This document shows, in pieces, positions 1-10,782 of a DNA stretch of 64,000 nucleotides; positions within the stretch are counted from its first letter, which is position 1; each line of letters starts with the position of its first letter. The translations under genes and the position numbers were made by a program. The notes under the pieces were generated by a model. That model was given only the letters and a program-made list of their open reading frames with translations, was not told the DNA's origin and searched no databases. Origin of the DNA: Pelosinus propionicus DSM 13327 (GTDB lineage: Bacteria; Bacillota; Negativicutes; DSM-13327); contig NZ_FOTS01000017.1 of the NCBI RefSeq assembly GCF_900114615.1, positions 1 through 64,000 on the forward strand, given 5' to 3'.

Positions 1-406
1 TGCCTATTGTTCATAAAACACTGGAACGGCTACACGAAGCATTAAGTGGCAATCTTCATCCTGAGGTAATCCTTCATTCAGATCAGGGCTTTCACTATAC
101 ACATCCAGACTTTCAACTTTCCTTAAAAGACTTACATATCAAGCAGTCTATGTCCCGAAAGGGAAACTGTTTAGACAATGCATCCATGGAATCTTTCTTT
201 GGTCATATGAAGGATGAAGTCGATATTAAAAGCTGTCAAACTTTTAACGACCTTAAAGAAACCATTTATAATTATATTGAATACTATAACTGTCATCGCT
301 ATCAATGGGGATTAAAAAAAATGACCCCGATTCAATATCGGGATCATCTCATTGTGGCTTAATTTAGGCTTTTTTCTATAATGTCCTATTTCTAGGTACC
401 AGTTCA
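1..406 (+). mobile_element. 3' end of an IS3-family (IS150-like) insertion sequence, cut by the window edge
   Basis: The window opens inside a transposase gene that ends at 362. The probable right terminus is near 406, where the sequence GTACCAGTTCA ends in CA as IS3-family ends do. Read from outside inward this end is TGAACTGGTACC, which resembles IS150-group inverted repeats. The left end and orfA lie outside the window, so completeness and target duplication cannot be judged. Confidence 0.7.
3..362 (+). CDS. IS3-family transposase OrfB, C-terminal part (partial)
   Basis: Reading from base 3 gives an open frame into the DDE integrase core of IS150-type transposases, which performs cut-and-paste or copy-out transposition of its own element. 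Visible signatures are HSDQGFHY, holding the second catalytic aspartate, then QSMSRKGNCLDNA and MESFFG, holding the catalytic glutamate, and the terminal YIEYYNCHR and TPIQYR blocks. The first catalytic aspartate is off the left edge. The ATG at 150 is internal to the protein, not a real start. The C-terminus looks intact and ends in TAA. It differs in sequence from the second IS3 element near 60 kb, so the two are different elements. Confidence 0.85.
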   Translation, partial: PIVHKTLERLHEALSGNLHPEVILHSDQGFHYTHPDFQLSLKDLHIKQSMSRKGNCLDNASMESFFGHMKDEVDIKSCQTFNDLKETIYNYIEYYNCHRYQWGLKKMTPIQYRDHLIVA

Positions 407-604
407 GAATACCAAAAATCATGCTTTTTTATCCAAATGCTTTTCACTGCAATAAAATTTTATAATAATTTATTAATTTTAATACGTCATAATAAATCAT
501 CATAGCAACAAGAAGAACTCGGAGCAAAGATCAATAAAAGATCCGCACTTCAAGTTCTTTTAAAAGAAGCCCTTTATTGTTAACATTCATCTGCTATAAG
601 GAAA

Positions 605-630
605 ACACCCAAAGAATTTTCTTTGGGCGC
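605..630 (-). terminator. Rho-independent terminator after spo0F
   Basis: CCCAAAG (608-614) pairs with CTTTGGG (621-627); on the minus strand the stem is followed by a TGTTTTCC tract. It lies just past the spo0F stop codon. Confidence 0.6.
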
Positions 631-636
631 ATGCTA

Positions 637-1035
637 CTAACCAATTTTCAATTCACATTCTTTATTTCCAGAAATCAACGTAGCAATCATAGAACATAAG
701 TCAATAATATCAAAAGGTTTGGTAATATATGCATAGGCTCCTAACTCCTTGGCGATATTAACCAATTCTAATTCACCATATGCAGTCATCATAATTACTT
801 TATTTGCTTGATTTAATCGTTTGAGCTCACGTAATGTTTCTATTCCGTCCATCCCTGGCATCTTCATGTCCATCAAAATCAAGACAGGTTTGAGATCTTT
901 CACTTTTTGTATGCCTTCATAGCCATTAGCTGCGGTATGAACTGCATACCCTTCTTCGCTTAGAACTTCCATCAGTAATCTTCTAATGCCTGGCTGATCA
1001 TCAATAACCAATACTGTGTGTTTGATATTAGACAT
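637..1035 (-). CDS. spo0F: Sporulation phosphorelay response regulator Spo0F
   Basis: A single-domain receiver of 132 residues with no output domain. In the Bacillus phosphorelay Spo0F takes phosphate from sensor kinases and passes it through Spo0B to Spo0A. Receiver residues are all visible: acidic pair Asp12-Asp13, phospho-acceptor Asp56 (LMDMKMPGMDG), Thr84 in MMTAYGE and Lys106 in TKPFD. The stretch DDQPGIRRLL and the MTAYGEL block follow Bacillus Spo0F closely, which separates it from CheY. It is preceded by a good Shine-Dalgarno (AAGGAGAGG) and a sigma-H-like promoter, as in Bacillus spo0F. It is monocistronic. Many clostridia lack a classical phosphorelay but Negativicutes-type spore formers often keep Spo0F; whether Spo0B exists here cannot be seen. 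Confidence 0.85.
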   Translation of the reverse strand: MSNIKHTVLVIDDQPGIRRLLMEVLSEEGYAVHTAANGYEGIQKVKDLKPVLILMDMKMPGMDGIETLRELKRLNQANKVIMMTAYGELELVNIAKELGAYAYITKPFDIIDLCSMIATLISGNKECELKIG

Positions 1036-1089
1036 TCTTAGCCTCTCCTTATTTACTTTATATCCGTTTATGTTCTATGTTATATATTT

Positions 1090-1114
1090 ATTCGCACAAA
1101 TCCAAAAATATCCT
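1090..1114 (-). promoter_or_regulatory. Sigma-H-like promoter of spo0F
   Basis: On the minus strand AGGATAT (1108-1114) is followed after 14 bases by GAAT (1090-1093). This equals the sigma-H layout AGGAWWW-N11-RNNGAAT, apart from the R position. The gene start is 55 bases downstream. Bacillus spo0F is known to have a sigma-H promoter; the assignment here is inference from pattern. Confidence 0.45.
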
Positions 1115-1142
1115 CCTATATAATGGGAAAAATTACTTTTTG

Positions 1143-3473
1143 TCACTTTTTTTTGAATATTTTTTCATTTAAGGAACGAATTTGCGTTATAAACTTGGCG
1201 GCAAGTTCATTATGATATATTTTTACAGTATATACAGCTGTTTTATCATCTACTGTAAATAATATATCATTAAAAGGAGTCGGCAGACCCCAAGTACTAT
1301 AGATAGTCTTTCCATTCTTTAAAATACTGATTCGATAGGCACTATCGCGTAAATACAGCGGATATTTCATACTTACGCTATGAATATGATTTTCATCAAC
1401 CGGAATATCTCTTCCTAAAATTCGAATATTATACTCAGCCACACCGAAATTATCGGATCGTCTTGCACCATATATCGCCAATAACTGAGGTGTATAATAA
1501 TCCAAATAATCTGCAACCAATTCACTAGCAGTCCCAAATGTTAATAATCCTTTATTGACATAAGATTCTTTTAAATAGGCTAAATGATCATCTAAAGCCT
1601 TAAATTGACCGCCCTCAAGACTTTGCCAATCTCCCTGCCCCATAATAAACATAGCATGTGTGAAACCCACAATAGCGTGTACTCCCGGTTTTATATTGGA
1701 GTCGCCCTCAGTAAAATATTTCATGCCCTGATCTGCTTTACCATTCATGACGGCTGCACTTTGACTATCATATGCAATGGGTTCTTTTGGCGTGGGACGA
1801 AACTCAACTACACCTGTCTTTTGAAGCTCCTTAGCAGGAATATTTATATCATCATCTGCGGCAAGATAAATTTCTTTTCCGTATTCACCAGAAGTGATGC
1901 CGCCTGCATTTCCATCAGCATCACTCGATCCCCATAAACCAACTTTCTTATATGCATTCGTACTCATCGCTTCATCAGTACTGCCATTGCCAAAATCAAA
2001 AGAACCAGCCCGAGCGGTTAATAGTTGCCCTTGGGAAGAATTGGAGGACAATTGATCTAAGATTGCCTGATACTGATATAAGATACCAGTTCGGCTGTTG
2101 TAATCACTAAAATTTCCTTCATGTTCTATCGAATGAGCCCAGCCATGTTTTAAATGATTGGCCCAGAAGCCGTCATCTGCATCATTATAAGACAGTGTAT
2201 TGCCAGGCAGATACGGATCATAATCGGAATGCATATGAATTCCATATTCATGCCCCTTTGCTGCTTCTTGAATAACAGAATTTGTGATTGCAGCAATTAC
2301 TTTAGACCAGTCTTCCAAGGCTGACTGCCCTGCAGCCCATTGAGCTGCTTTAACAGCCGGCCAAGCAATATAATGGGTCCACTTTGCCCCATGCTTTTCG
2401 GCTATTTCATTGATTCTTTCCGCTTTAAAAACCATTTGTCCCAAAAATTCTTGTGGATCGAGCCACCCATTAGCATTCCCCCACGCTTTAGCATAACCAG
2501 CACCATCAATGGGTTCTAAATCCTCAGTCATTACATAAAATACTTTTCCCGGCCTTGTATCTGCTACTGCAACTTGGATTTTTGAAGATAGCAGCACGTC
2601 ATTTACACGAAAGCCAATGGACCAAGGTTTATTTAAGTTTACGCTGTCAGGTCTTTGCGCTTGAACTTGCCAGCTCACGTGCTGCTTTTCCCATGGAGCT
2701 AATCGCTCAATCGTCTTTGTCATCTGCTCTACTGCAACCAGACCGTAGCCAAAAGGCTCCTGTAGACGCACGGACACATTTTCTAGAAGCTCTTGACTTC
2801 TATTTTCCACATCCGCTTCAATTGTAACCATCTCTCCCTGCTTGACTGCATATTGCAGCGTACGAGGAGTCACAGCTACTGCTTTTGCATGATCGTAACC
2901 AGTAGTAAGCTGAGAAATAAGAACATGCTGTCCCTCACTTACTTGTACACTGACACGATAGGCTGCTGCCTCGGGGAAAGCAGCTAGCACTTGGGCAAAA
3001 TAATGATTTTCCTCAATCCAGCCACCTTGATAATTCGTATAATACCGCCTATCCTGCCACTTATCGTGAGCAGTATCAGGCGACAGCTTTCCTGTAAAAA
3101 TAGAACCTGTTTCTCCAAGAAGATTCCCTTTATTATCAAAGGCAGAAAATACAATCCGCCCTCCACCTTGCGTTGACAAAAATTTTAGTCTTAGATTCGC
3201 AAAAATTGCTGCATCAGCTTTCGCTTCCACAAAGTATACTATTTTTCCTTGATTTCCAGCTGCCAACTCCAGCATTGTCCCTTGCCCTTGAGCTGTCATC
3301 ACTCGGTAAGAGTTTCCTGCACCTTCTTGCTGTAATTGCTGAGAAAGTCCCCACTTCATGCTTTCCTCCGGCCCAGCTATGCTAAGAGCAGCAGTTGGTG
3401 CTGGTCTCTGGCTAGCGCATCCTCCAAGCAGGAATGCCAGAACGAGTACTAGAATTGTACTTTTTCCTCTCAT
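1143..3473 (-). CDS. Large secreted lipoprotein with a possible deacetylase-like C-terminal domain
   Basis: 776 residues. A short lipoprotein signal peptide ends in LGGC with Cys19 as the lipid-attachment site, so the protein should be anchored outside the membrane. Residues about 30-300 look like beta-rich adhesive or carbohydrate-binding domains. Residues about 310-680 contain acidic and histidine motifs (GIHMHSDYDPY, SIEHEGN, LTARAGSFDFG, VGFTHAMF) that recall metal-dependent polysaccharide deacetylase or TIM-barrel enzymes, but I do not recognise the exact family. The tail (about 680-770) looks like another beta domain. It has its own RBS (GGTAGGATAAA before ATG) and no operon partner. 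Function in cell-envelope or spore polysaccharide processing is only inference. Confidence 0.6.
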   Translation of the reverse strand: MRGKSTILVLVLAFLLGGCASQRPAPTAALSIAGPEESMKWGLSQQLQQEGAGNSYRVMTAQGQGTMLELAAGNQGKIVYFVEAKADAAIFANLRLKFLSTQGGGRIVFSAFDNKGNLLGETGSIFTGKLSPDTAHDKWQDRRYYTNYQGGWIEENHYFAQVLAAFPEAAAYRVSVQVSEGQHVLISQLTTGYDHAKAVAVTPRTLQYAVKQGEMVTIEADVENRSQELLENVSVRLQEPFGYGLVAVEQMTKTIERLAPWEKQHVSWQVQAQRPDSVNLNKPWSIGFRVNDVLLSSKIQVAVADTRPGKVFYVMTEDLEPIDGAGYAKAWGNANGWLDPQEFLGQMVFKAERINEIAEKHGAKWTHYIAWPAVKAAQWAAGQSALEDWSKVIAAITNSVIQEAAKGHEYGIHMHSDYDPYLPGNTLSYNDADDGFWANHLKHGWAHSIEHEGNFSDYNSRTGILYQYQAILDQLSSNSSQGQLLTARAGSFDFGNGSTDEAMSTNAYKKVGLWGSSDADGNAGGITSGEYGKEIYLAADDDINIPAKELQKTGVVEFRPTPKEPIAYDSQSAAVMNGKADQGMKYFTEGDSNIKPGVHAIVGFTHAMFIMGQGDWQSLEGGQFKALDDHLAYLKESYVNKGLLTFGTASELVADYLDYYTPQLLAIYGARRSDNFGVAEYNIRILGRDIPVDENHIHSVSMKYPLYLRDSAYRISILKNGKTIYSTWGLPTPFNDILFTVDDKTAVYTVKIYHNELAAKFITQIRSLNEKIFKKK

Positions 3474-3575
3474 TTTATCCTACCCTTTTCTATCTATATA
3501 TCAAAATTAATCTCTGCATGCCAAATGCCAGGAATGAAGTCTCTCACATTTCATTCCTGACAACTTTATACCAAT

Positions 3576-4157
3576 TTACAACCACATAGGCATTTGCGTC
3601 ATCGCACTGCCAATAAAAGTAAAAGCAATTGCACCTACCACTAAGATGGCTAATACAGGGGCTATTATGACCAACATCGCTTTTGCCGTGGAAAATTCAT
3701 ACACTTCTTTAATCGCTGTTATTGTCAAGAAAAATGTCCAAGCAAAAATTATCAAAGCAGCGGCCGCCATCATTATACTTTTCAAACTAGCTGGCAATAA
3801 TGCAGCAATTACCCATAATGGAACGATCAATATTTGTGGAAACTGGGCAAATCCCAGTGTAATAAATAACCCTAATCCTGTGCCTCTGCCACCAAGAAAT
3901 TCAGCAATCAAATGCCATACAGCAGCTCCCATAAACCACATGAGCATGCTGCTAATAATTTTAAAGCCGATGATGAAGGGAACCATAGCAGACATGCCAA
4001 CATCCTGCAGACCAAAATACAAGGCCCATAAGGGTATCACAAGGCTAAGAAAAAAGACAATGACTCCTTGTGATATATTTTTCTGCTCGGCAATCATCTT
4101 CATTGCTATTTTAGGTTGAAATAGCACATCATACAAAGCATCGAAGACATTCCCCAT
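3576..4157 (-). CDS. Yip1-domain integral membrane protein
   Basis: 193 residues with about five hydrophobic segments after a short N-terminus containing the phrase FDALYDVLFQPKIAM, which is typical of bacterial Yip1-family (DUF1282-like) proteins. Such proteins have no established reaction. The start codon directly abuts the stop of sppA (no intervening base), with an AGGTGA ribosome site inside the end of sppA, so the two genes are translationally close and form an operon. The link to a membrane protease suggests a role in membrane protein or lipid upkeep, but this is inference. Confidence 0.75.
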   Translation of the reverse strand: MGNVFDALYDVLFQPKIAMKMIAEQKNISQGVIVFFLSLVIPLWALYFGLQDVGMSAMVPFIIGFKIISSMLMWFMGAAVWHLIAEFLGGRGTGLGLFITLGFAQFPQILIVPLWVIAALLPASLKSIMMAAAALIIFAWTFFLTITAIKEVYEFSTAKAMLVIIAPVLAILVVGAIAFTFIGSAMTQMPMWL

Positions 4158-5108
4158 TTATTTCACCTGCCATTTTTCTGGCGTCGCTTCCAATGGAACA
4201 CCTAGATTCATCTGATTTGAAGCCTTTTGAAGTAAAAATTGTTCTAACAGCGTACTAATTTTTTCGCTGGGTCCAAATAACATGTTCCAAGGAGATGTTT
4301 TGCCAAATTCTTTTATGGTTGGCTTTCCTTCAATACCTGCCAATTGGCTGGCACCGTCAATCGCATCATACATATTCCCCAATTCATCTACCAATCCAAG
4401 CTGCTTGGCCTGATTTCCTGTATAAATACGTCCATCGGCCAGTTTTTTCACTTGCTCTTTATCCATTTTGCGTCCTTGTGCTACTACGTCTACAAATTGG
4501 TTATAGATATCATCCACCATAACTTGAATAATCTCTCGTTCTTCATCTGTCATTTGCCGCTCAGGAGACAATATATCCTTGTGGGGTCCACTTTTAATTT
4601 TCTCTTGATAGATACCAACTTTTTTGTATAATTCCTCCCAATTGGCATAAGGCATGTAGACTCCAATACTCCCTGTCATCGTAGTTGGATTTGCATAAAT
4701 TTTATCCGTACATGCTGCCAGCCAATATCCTCCTGAAGCCGCAACATCTCCCATCGAAGTTACTACTACTTTACCTTGAGCCCGCAGCTTCTTTAATTCT
4801 TCTCCTACTTCTTGAGAAGCTGCCGCACTACCGCCTGGACTATTGATTCGCAAAACCACGGCCTTTACCGATCCATCATCTCTAGCCTGATGAATTTGTT
4901 TAATAATTTGATCGGTACCGCCTTGTTCCATCAGCACACTGCTTTGGCCTCGCCCGCCGATAATAACACCATCTACATAGATGATAGCAATCTTATCTGC
5001 TTGGCTGACTTTCCCTTTATTCTTAGCACCGAATCCTTGAAAAGCCAACCCAATTAACGAAAGTGCGATCACAACTCCAATCACAATGATTACTGATTTT
5101 TTATACAT
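4158..5108 (-). CDS. sppA: Signal peptide peptidase SppA, short form
   Basis: 316 residues from the ATG at 5108; a TTG two codons upstream is less likely because GGAGG sits 7 bases before the ATG. SppA degrades leftover signal peptides in the membrane. One N-terminal transmembrane segment (about residues 5-25) is followed by a ClpP-like peptidase_S49 domain. The catalytic dyad is visible: Ser125 in VAASGGYW and Lys177 in GPHKDILSP, matching Bacillus SppA spacing. The oligomer-forming NSPGGS and GSIGVYM motifs are present. Length is that of the Gram-positive half-size enzyme rather than the tandem 600-residue enterobacterial form. It is the first gene of an sppA-yip1 operon. Confidence 0.92.
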   Translation of the reverse strand: MYKKSVIIVIGVVIALSLIGLAFQGFGAKNKGKVSQADKIAIIYVDGVIIGGRGQSSVLMEQGGTDQIIKQIHQARDDGSVKAVVLRINSPGGSAAASQEVGEELKKLRAQGKVVVTSMGDVAASGGYWLAACTDKIYANPTTMTGSIGVYMPYANWEELYKKVGIYQEKIKSGPHKDILSPERQMTDEEREIIQVMVDDIYNQFVDVVAQGRKMDKEQVKKLADGRIYTGNQAKQLGLVDELGNMYDAIDGASQLAGIEGKPTIKEFGKTSPWNMLFGPSEKISTLLEQFLLQKASNQMNLGVPLEATPEKWQVK

Positions 5109-5152
5109 AGACAAACCTCCTTATTATACGAAACCAACAACAAACCTACCTA

Positions 5153-5197
5153 TGCAAAAAGCAACTGCCGGAAATAAGTCCAACAGTTGCTTTTTTA
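5153..5197 (-). terminator. Rho-independent terminator after pyrG
   Basis: AGCAACTG (5160-5167) pairs with CAGTTGCT (5184-5191), with T tracts on both sides, so it can work in both directions. Placed between the pyrG stop and the sppA start, it should end the pyrG transcript. Confidence 0.8.
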
Positions 5198-6841
<1,644 letters not shown>

Positions 6842-6881
6842 TCATTTAGTACGCTACATTTAGTTCAAGTACGCCAATCAT

Positions 6882-6909
6882 TTTATACTTTACTAAAGGG
6901 CAGTGTCAA
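6882..6909 (-). promoter_or_regulatory. Sigma-A promoter of pyrG
   Basis: On the minus strand TTGACA (6904-6909), a 16-base spacer and TATAAA (6882-6887). It starts five bases after the rpoE stop and lies about 80 bases upstream of the pyrG start. Confidence 0.7.
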
Positions 6910-6913
6910 GTAC

Positions 6914-7282
6914 TTATTCTCGTTCACCAGGCTCTGCCGCAGACGCAACATATTCTTGCTGAATTTCCTCAAAAAGTTTTTCACGGCGGGAAGAAAAAGA
7001 ACTCGGTACACTATCAGCATCATCGCCAACAGAATGAGCACTCAGCTGTTGCGGCGACCATTCAACAAGACCCCACATGCCTTTTCCCATATGAACGAAA
7101 CGACTATCCATATTGATTTGTGTATGTACTTCCGACATAGCATGAGCTAAGGAATGAATCCTGCGACCTTTCAGTTCTAATACTTCTGTAATTAACTCTC
7201 TAAAATACATAGAGTGCCCTGTTTTTTGCAAAATTTTATAAGCTAATTCTACTTCTGAAACTTGTTTCATCATATCTGTCAT
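6914..7282 (-). CDS. rpoE: RNA polymerase delta subunit
   Basis: 122 residues. The N-terminal HARE-HTH domain (about 5-75) carries the recognisable SMYFRELITEVLELKGR and FVHMGKGMWGL blocks. Delta binds the Firmicute RNA polymerase core, speeds recycling and makes initiation sensitive to nucleotide levels. The acidic tail that is long in Bacillus is short here (about 45 residues, only moderately acidic), so the effect on polymerase may be weaker. The gene sits between argS and pyrG, the common Firmicute context for rpoE. RBS is AAGGAAT before ATG. Confidence 0.85.
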   Translation of the reverse strand: MTDMMKQVSEVELAYKILQKTGHSMYFRELITEVLELKGRRIHSLAHAMSEVHTQINMDSRFVHMGKGMWGLVEWSPQQLSAHSVGDDADSVPSSFSSRREKLFEEIQQEYVASAAEPGERE

Positions 7283-7418
7283 ATTATTTTATTCCTTCCG
7301 CACGCAGCGTTTAATTTCTCTTACTTCTTAAGCACTAGCTTGAAATCATTTTTGCTGGTAATGATTCACCATATTTAGGAAAATTCCTTTTTTTAGGTAT
7401 GAATTTTTCAGAAAATCC

Positions 7419-9083
7419 CTACATTTTTTCTGGTACACTAATCCCCAGAATACCTAATGCATGCCTAATGGTTGTTTGCACAGCTTTTGCCAGCGCCATG
7501 CGCGCCAATTGCAAATCCTGTTCAACCCCTTTAATGCGGCATTGGTTATAAAAAGTGTGAAACTGCCCTGCCAAATCATGAGCATAGCGGGCAATGCGAT
7601 GAGGTGCTCGTTCCTTCGCAGCATCTGCGATTTCTTCTTGATATTCACCCAGCTTCTTAATTAAATCCACCTCACATTCGCTGGTAAGCAGACTTAATTT
7701 CACAGCATCAAGATCTTCGAGTAAAATCCCATCTTCTGCAGCTTGACGAAAAATACTGGCGATGCGCGCATAAGCATATTGTATATAATACACGGGATTC
7801 TCATTAGATTTTGACTTTGCTAAATCAAGATCAAAATCTAATTGACTATCAAGAGACCGCATAATGAAGAAAAATCTCGCAGCATCTGTACCAACTTCTT
7901 CTATCAATTCTGACAATGTTACACTTTGCCCTGTACGTTTTGACATTTTTACCAATTGGCCGCTTCTATATAAGCTTACCATTTGTACAATCAAAACTTC
8001 TAGTTGTTCAGGGGAATACCCCAAGGAACCAATGGCTGCTTTCACACGGCAAATATACCCATGATGGTCAGCACCCCAAATATTAATTAATTGATCAAAT
8101 CCTCTTTCCAGCTTATTTCGATGATACGCAATATCGGCAGCTAAATAAGTAGGAATTCCATTGTCACGAATCACTACCCGGTCCTTATCATCTCCATAGG
8201 CTGTGGATTTTAACCAAAGAGCTCCTTCTTGTTCATAGATCGATCCATTGTTTTTGAGTACCTGACAGGTCTCCTGCAGCGCACCGCTTTGATGTAATGT
8301 ACACTCGCTAAACCAAACGTCAAATTGCACATTAAATGCAGCAAGATCCTCTTTTAACGCAGCTAGTTTTTCCTGAAGAGCAATTTCTTTAAAAACTGCC
8401 AATCGCTCAGAAACAGGCATAGAAAGGTAACTGTCTCCAGCCTTATCAAGGATACGCTGAGCCGTATCAATAATATCTTGTCCGTGATAGCCATCTTCAG
8501 GAAACTCTATCTTTTGGCCAAGAAGTTCTAAGTAACGGGCATGGACTGATGCTGCCAAGTTATCGATTTGATTGCCCGCATCATTGATATAATATTCACT
8601 AGCCACGTCATAGCCTGCTGCTTTTAATAGATTTACCAAAGCACTTCCTACGGCAGCACCGCGACCGTGACCTACGTGAAGAGGTCCAGTAGGATTGGCA
8701 CTAACATATTCCACCTGTACACGCTCTTTTGCGTCCGTTTTGCTATTGCCATAATTTTCACCTTGAGACAATATATCATTTAACATGGTATATAACCAGT
8801 CAGATTTTAAATAAAAATTAATAAATCCCGGTCCTGCAATCACAGCTTTTTCCAACCATGTTTCTTGCATCCGAGCAACAATTGCTTCAGCAATCACTCT
8901 AGGATTGGTTTTCGCAGCTCTGGCAGCCTGCATCGAAAAGTTCGTAGCAAAATCTCCAAACTCTTTTTTAGGTGGTACTTCTAAGATCACCTGCGGCAAC
9001 TCATGAATGGCAAATACACCCTCAGCAACGGCTGCCTGAGCTGCTTGATAAATTGCTTTATGTAATAACTCTTTAATATCCAC
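7419..9083 (-). CDS. argS: Arginyl-tRNA synthetase
   Basis: 554 residues, a class-I aminoacyl-tRNA synthetase that charges tRNA-Arg. The N-terminal additional domain (about 1-110) is followed by the ANPTGPLHVGHGRG block, which holds the HIGH-type signature, and MSKRTGQ as the KMSK-type loop. The C-terminal anticodon-binding DALR domain ends the protein (HALGILGISVPEKM). The start is GTG at 9083, with GGAGG nine bases upstream. The first 11 bases overlap the 3' end of the DUF1934 gene, implying co-transcription and coupling. Confidence 0.97.
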   Translation of the reverse strand: MDIKELLHKAIYQAAQAAVAEGVFAIHELPQVILEVPPKKEFGDFATNFSMQAARAAKTNPRVIAEAIVARMQETWLEKAVIAGPGFINFYLKSDWLYTMLNDILSQGENYGNSKTDAKERVQVEYVSANPTGPLHVGHGRGAAVGSALVNLLKAAGYDVASEYYINDAGNQIDNLAASVHARYLELLGQKIEFPEDGYHGQDIIDTAQRILDKAGDSYLSMPVSERLAVFKEIALQEKLAALKEDLAAFNVQFDVWFSECTLHQSGALQETCQVLKNNGSIYEQEGALWLKSTAYGDDKDRVVIRDNGIPTYLAADIAYHRNKLERGFDQLINIWGADHHGYICRVKAAIGSLGYSPEQLEVLIVQMVSLYRSGQLVKMSKRTGQSVTLSELIEEVGTDAARFFFIMRSLDSQLDFDLDLAKSKSNENPVYYIQYAYARIASIFRQAAEDGILLEDLDAVKLSLLTSECEVDLIKKLGEYQEEIADAAKERAPHRIARYAHDLAGQFHTFYNQCRIKGVEQDLQLARMALAKAVQTTIRHALGILGISVPEKM

Positions 9084-9507
9084 TTATACTTTCCTCCTGT
9101 ATACTGATCGACAAGGTATTGGCACTTTGCCATTGTCCGTTTATTTCTAATTCATACTCAATCGCAACGGTTCCAGTTGCACTGGTTAAATCTATCCTTA
9201 AGCTGTTTGTCTGAATGTTCATTTGCATAGTACCATAAGGTGTATGGTACGCGCTACAGCTTTTTTGGCCTAAAAGAAATTCTTGTTTATGATCTACGCT
9301 GCCCGTCCGGACCAATGCCACATGCCTATCATGCACTTTCAACATTGTAGTAACGCCATCAAGACCAGAAATTTCACTATCCTTATATACGATATATCGA
9401 ATGTTATTTTTTTCATAATAACGACCTTTGGTAGTGCATTCAATATAGGATTCTTCACCTTTTTCATCTTTTTGAGTACCGACGATTGTAATTACAATAT
9501 CTATCAT
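9073..9507 (-). CDS. DUF1934 (YwiB-like) beta-barrel protein
   Basis: 144 residues, cytoplasmic, calycin-like small beta-barrel. The opening (VITIVGTQKD), the central YKDSEISGLDGVTTMLKV and the late IEYELEINGQ are family hallmarks of DUF1934. No biochemical role is known. Members are typically found right before argS in Firmicutes, and the 11-base overlap with argS here repeats that layout. It is the first gene of a DUF1934-argS unit. Confidence 0.85.
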   Translation of the reverse strand: MIDIVITIVGTQKDEKGEESYIECTTKGRYYEKNNIRYIVYKDSEISGLDGVTTMLKVHDRHVALVRTGSVDHKQEFLLGQKSCSAYHTPYGTMQMNIQTNSLRIDLTSATGTVAIEYELEINGQWQSANTLSISIQEESISGY

Positions 9508-9717
9508 ATTATCTCCTCTATCAACCTGAAATATATTATAGCGTACTCAGCAAATATTGCAAGAAAAGGAAGAAAAATTTGTACATAAAAAAACATAACG
9601 CCTCATGCCTGTGCATAGCAGACAAGCGGCGCATAACAGATCATTCATTATTTATAATATATGAAAAATTTCCAAAAATATATATTTATTTCATTTATTT
9701 TTGATCTCAATCCTCAG

Positions 9718-10590
9718 TTACTGATTCTTATTATTAAATGCTGCTACCAAATCAGCGGATGAGGTCTGAACATCTTGAATCACTTTAATTATATCTTGCA
9801 TCGTCCCGGCTTGTTTATTGGATATTAGCGCGGACTGATTGATGCCATCGATTACTTTTTGTATCGATTCTTGAATTTCTTGTAATATCTTATTAATATT
9901 TTCTGTAGCATCTGCACTATTTTGTGCTAAATTCTGCATTTCTTGTGCAACTACTGCAAAACCTCTGCCATAATTTCCAGCTCTTGCCGCCTCAATGGAA
10001 GCATTCAGGCTCAACAACTTAGTTTGAGTAGCAATTTTACGACTCATGTCAAGAATTTTACCTGTATCTTTAACGCGTCTTACAGAATCATGCGATACAT
10101 TCACGACACTTTCCGTATTGGCAGCCAATTCTTGGGAAGAAGCAGAAATTCCCTCTATTGCAGCAACTGCCTGACTTACATTTTGCGAAACTGCATGGGC
10201 TACCTCTTGAACGATTTCAATTTGTTTAGCCTGTTTTAATCGTGTACTTAATAAGGCTACTACGACCTTAGCAATGGGGCGAACATAATCTAATTGACCT
10301 GCAATAGCAAAAGTACCTACTCTTTGCCCATCTACTTCAATTGGATAATTCTGTCCTTCTTTTAGGGTTGGGTTCTTTGCCACATCAGCTGTTGTTACTA
10401 CATATTCATCTAAGTGGCCACTCAAAATATTTTGTGAACCAAGATGTTTGGTGTTTAGACGCTTACCGCCATCTGAATCTCCTACAATCACAGCGTCTTG
10501 GTTACAGACAATAATATGATAACCAGTATTTTGATAGATAAATCGCGCCAACGAGCCTGCCATTTCTGTAGTAATTGCATACTCTGCCAT
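9718..10590 (-). CDS. Soluble methyl-accepting chemotaxis protein with a sugar-diacid recognition domain
   Basis: 290 residues from the ATG at 10590, chosen because GGGAG lies about nine bases upstream; an ATG 11 codons earlier has no room for an RBS. Residues 1-120 match the putative sugar-diacid recognition domain known from CdaR-type regulators ([20 protein letters not shown], then a [17 protein letters not shown] block). Residues about 130-290 form an MCP signalling helix hairpin with the conserved tip ([31 protein letters not shown]). There are no membrane segments, so it should be a cytoplasmic receptor sensing an internal metabolite and signalling to CheA. The signalling region is short. 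Ligand identity is inferred from the domain only. Confidence 0.82.
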   Translation of the reverse strand: MAEYAITTEMAGSLARFIYQNTGYHIIVCNQDAVIVGDSDGGKRLNTKHLGSQNILSGHLDEYVVTTADVAKNPTLKEGQNYPIEVDGQRVGTFAIAGQLDYVRPIAKVVVALLSTRLKQAKQIEIVQEVAHAVSQNVSQAVAAIEGISASSQELAANTESVVNVSHDSVRRVKDTGKILDMSRKIATQTKLLSLNASIEAARAGNYGRGFAVVAQEMQNLAQNSADATENINKILQEIQESIQKVIDGINQSALISNKQAGTMQDIIKVIQDVQTSSADLVAAFNNKNQ

Positions 10591-10782
10591 ATTCGCCATC
10601 TCCCTTTTGCTGTCGGACTCCATTTGCTCTCAACCTTTTAGTATCCGATTCTTATGCTATATATAAGTTCAATAGCAATACAGTAAATCCTGCAAGAATA
10701 TAACAATAACACCAATACTTTTATTCCATAATCCAACCTTTTATTAATTTTTCTTCTCTTGGCGTATTCAGTAATATCTTTT

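Noticed and set aside
3646-4119. 157-codon plus-strand ORF opposite the Yip1 gene
   Set aside because: Antisense shadow of a membrane protein gene; the reverse strand of hydrophobic codons gives long frames.
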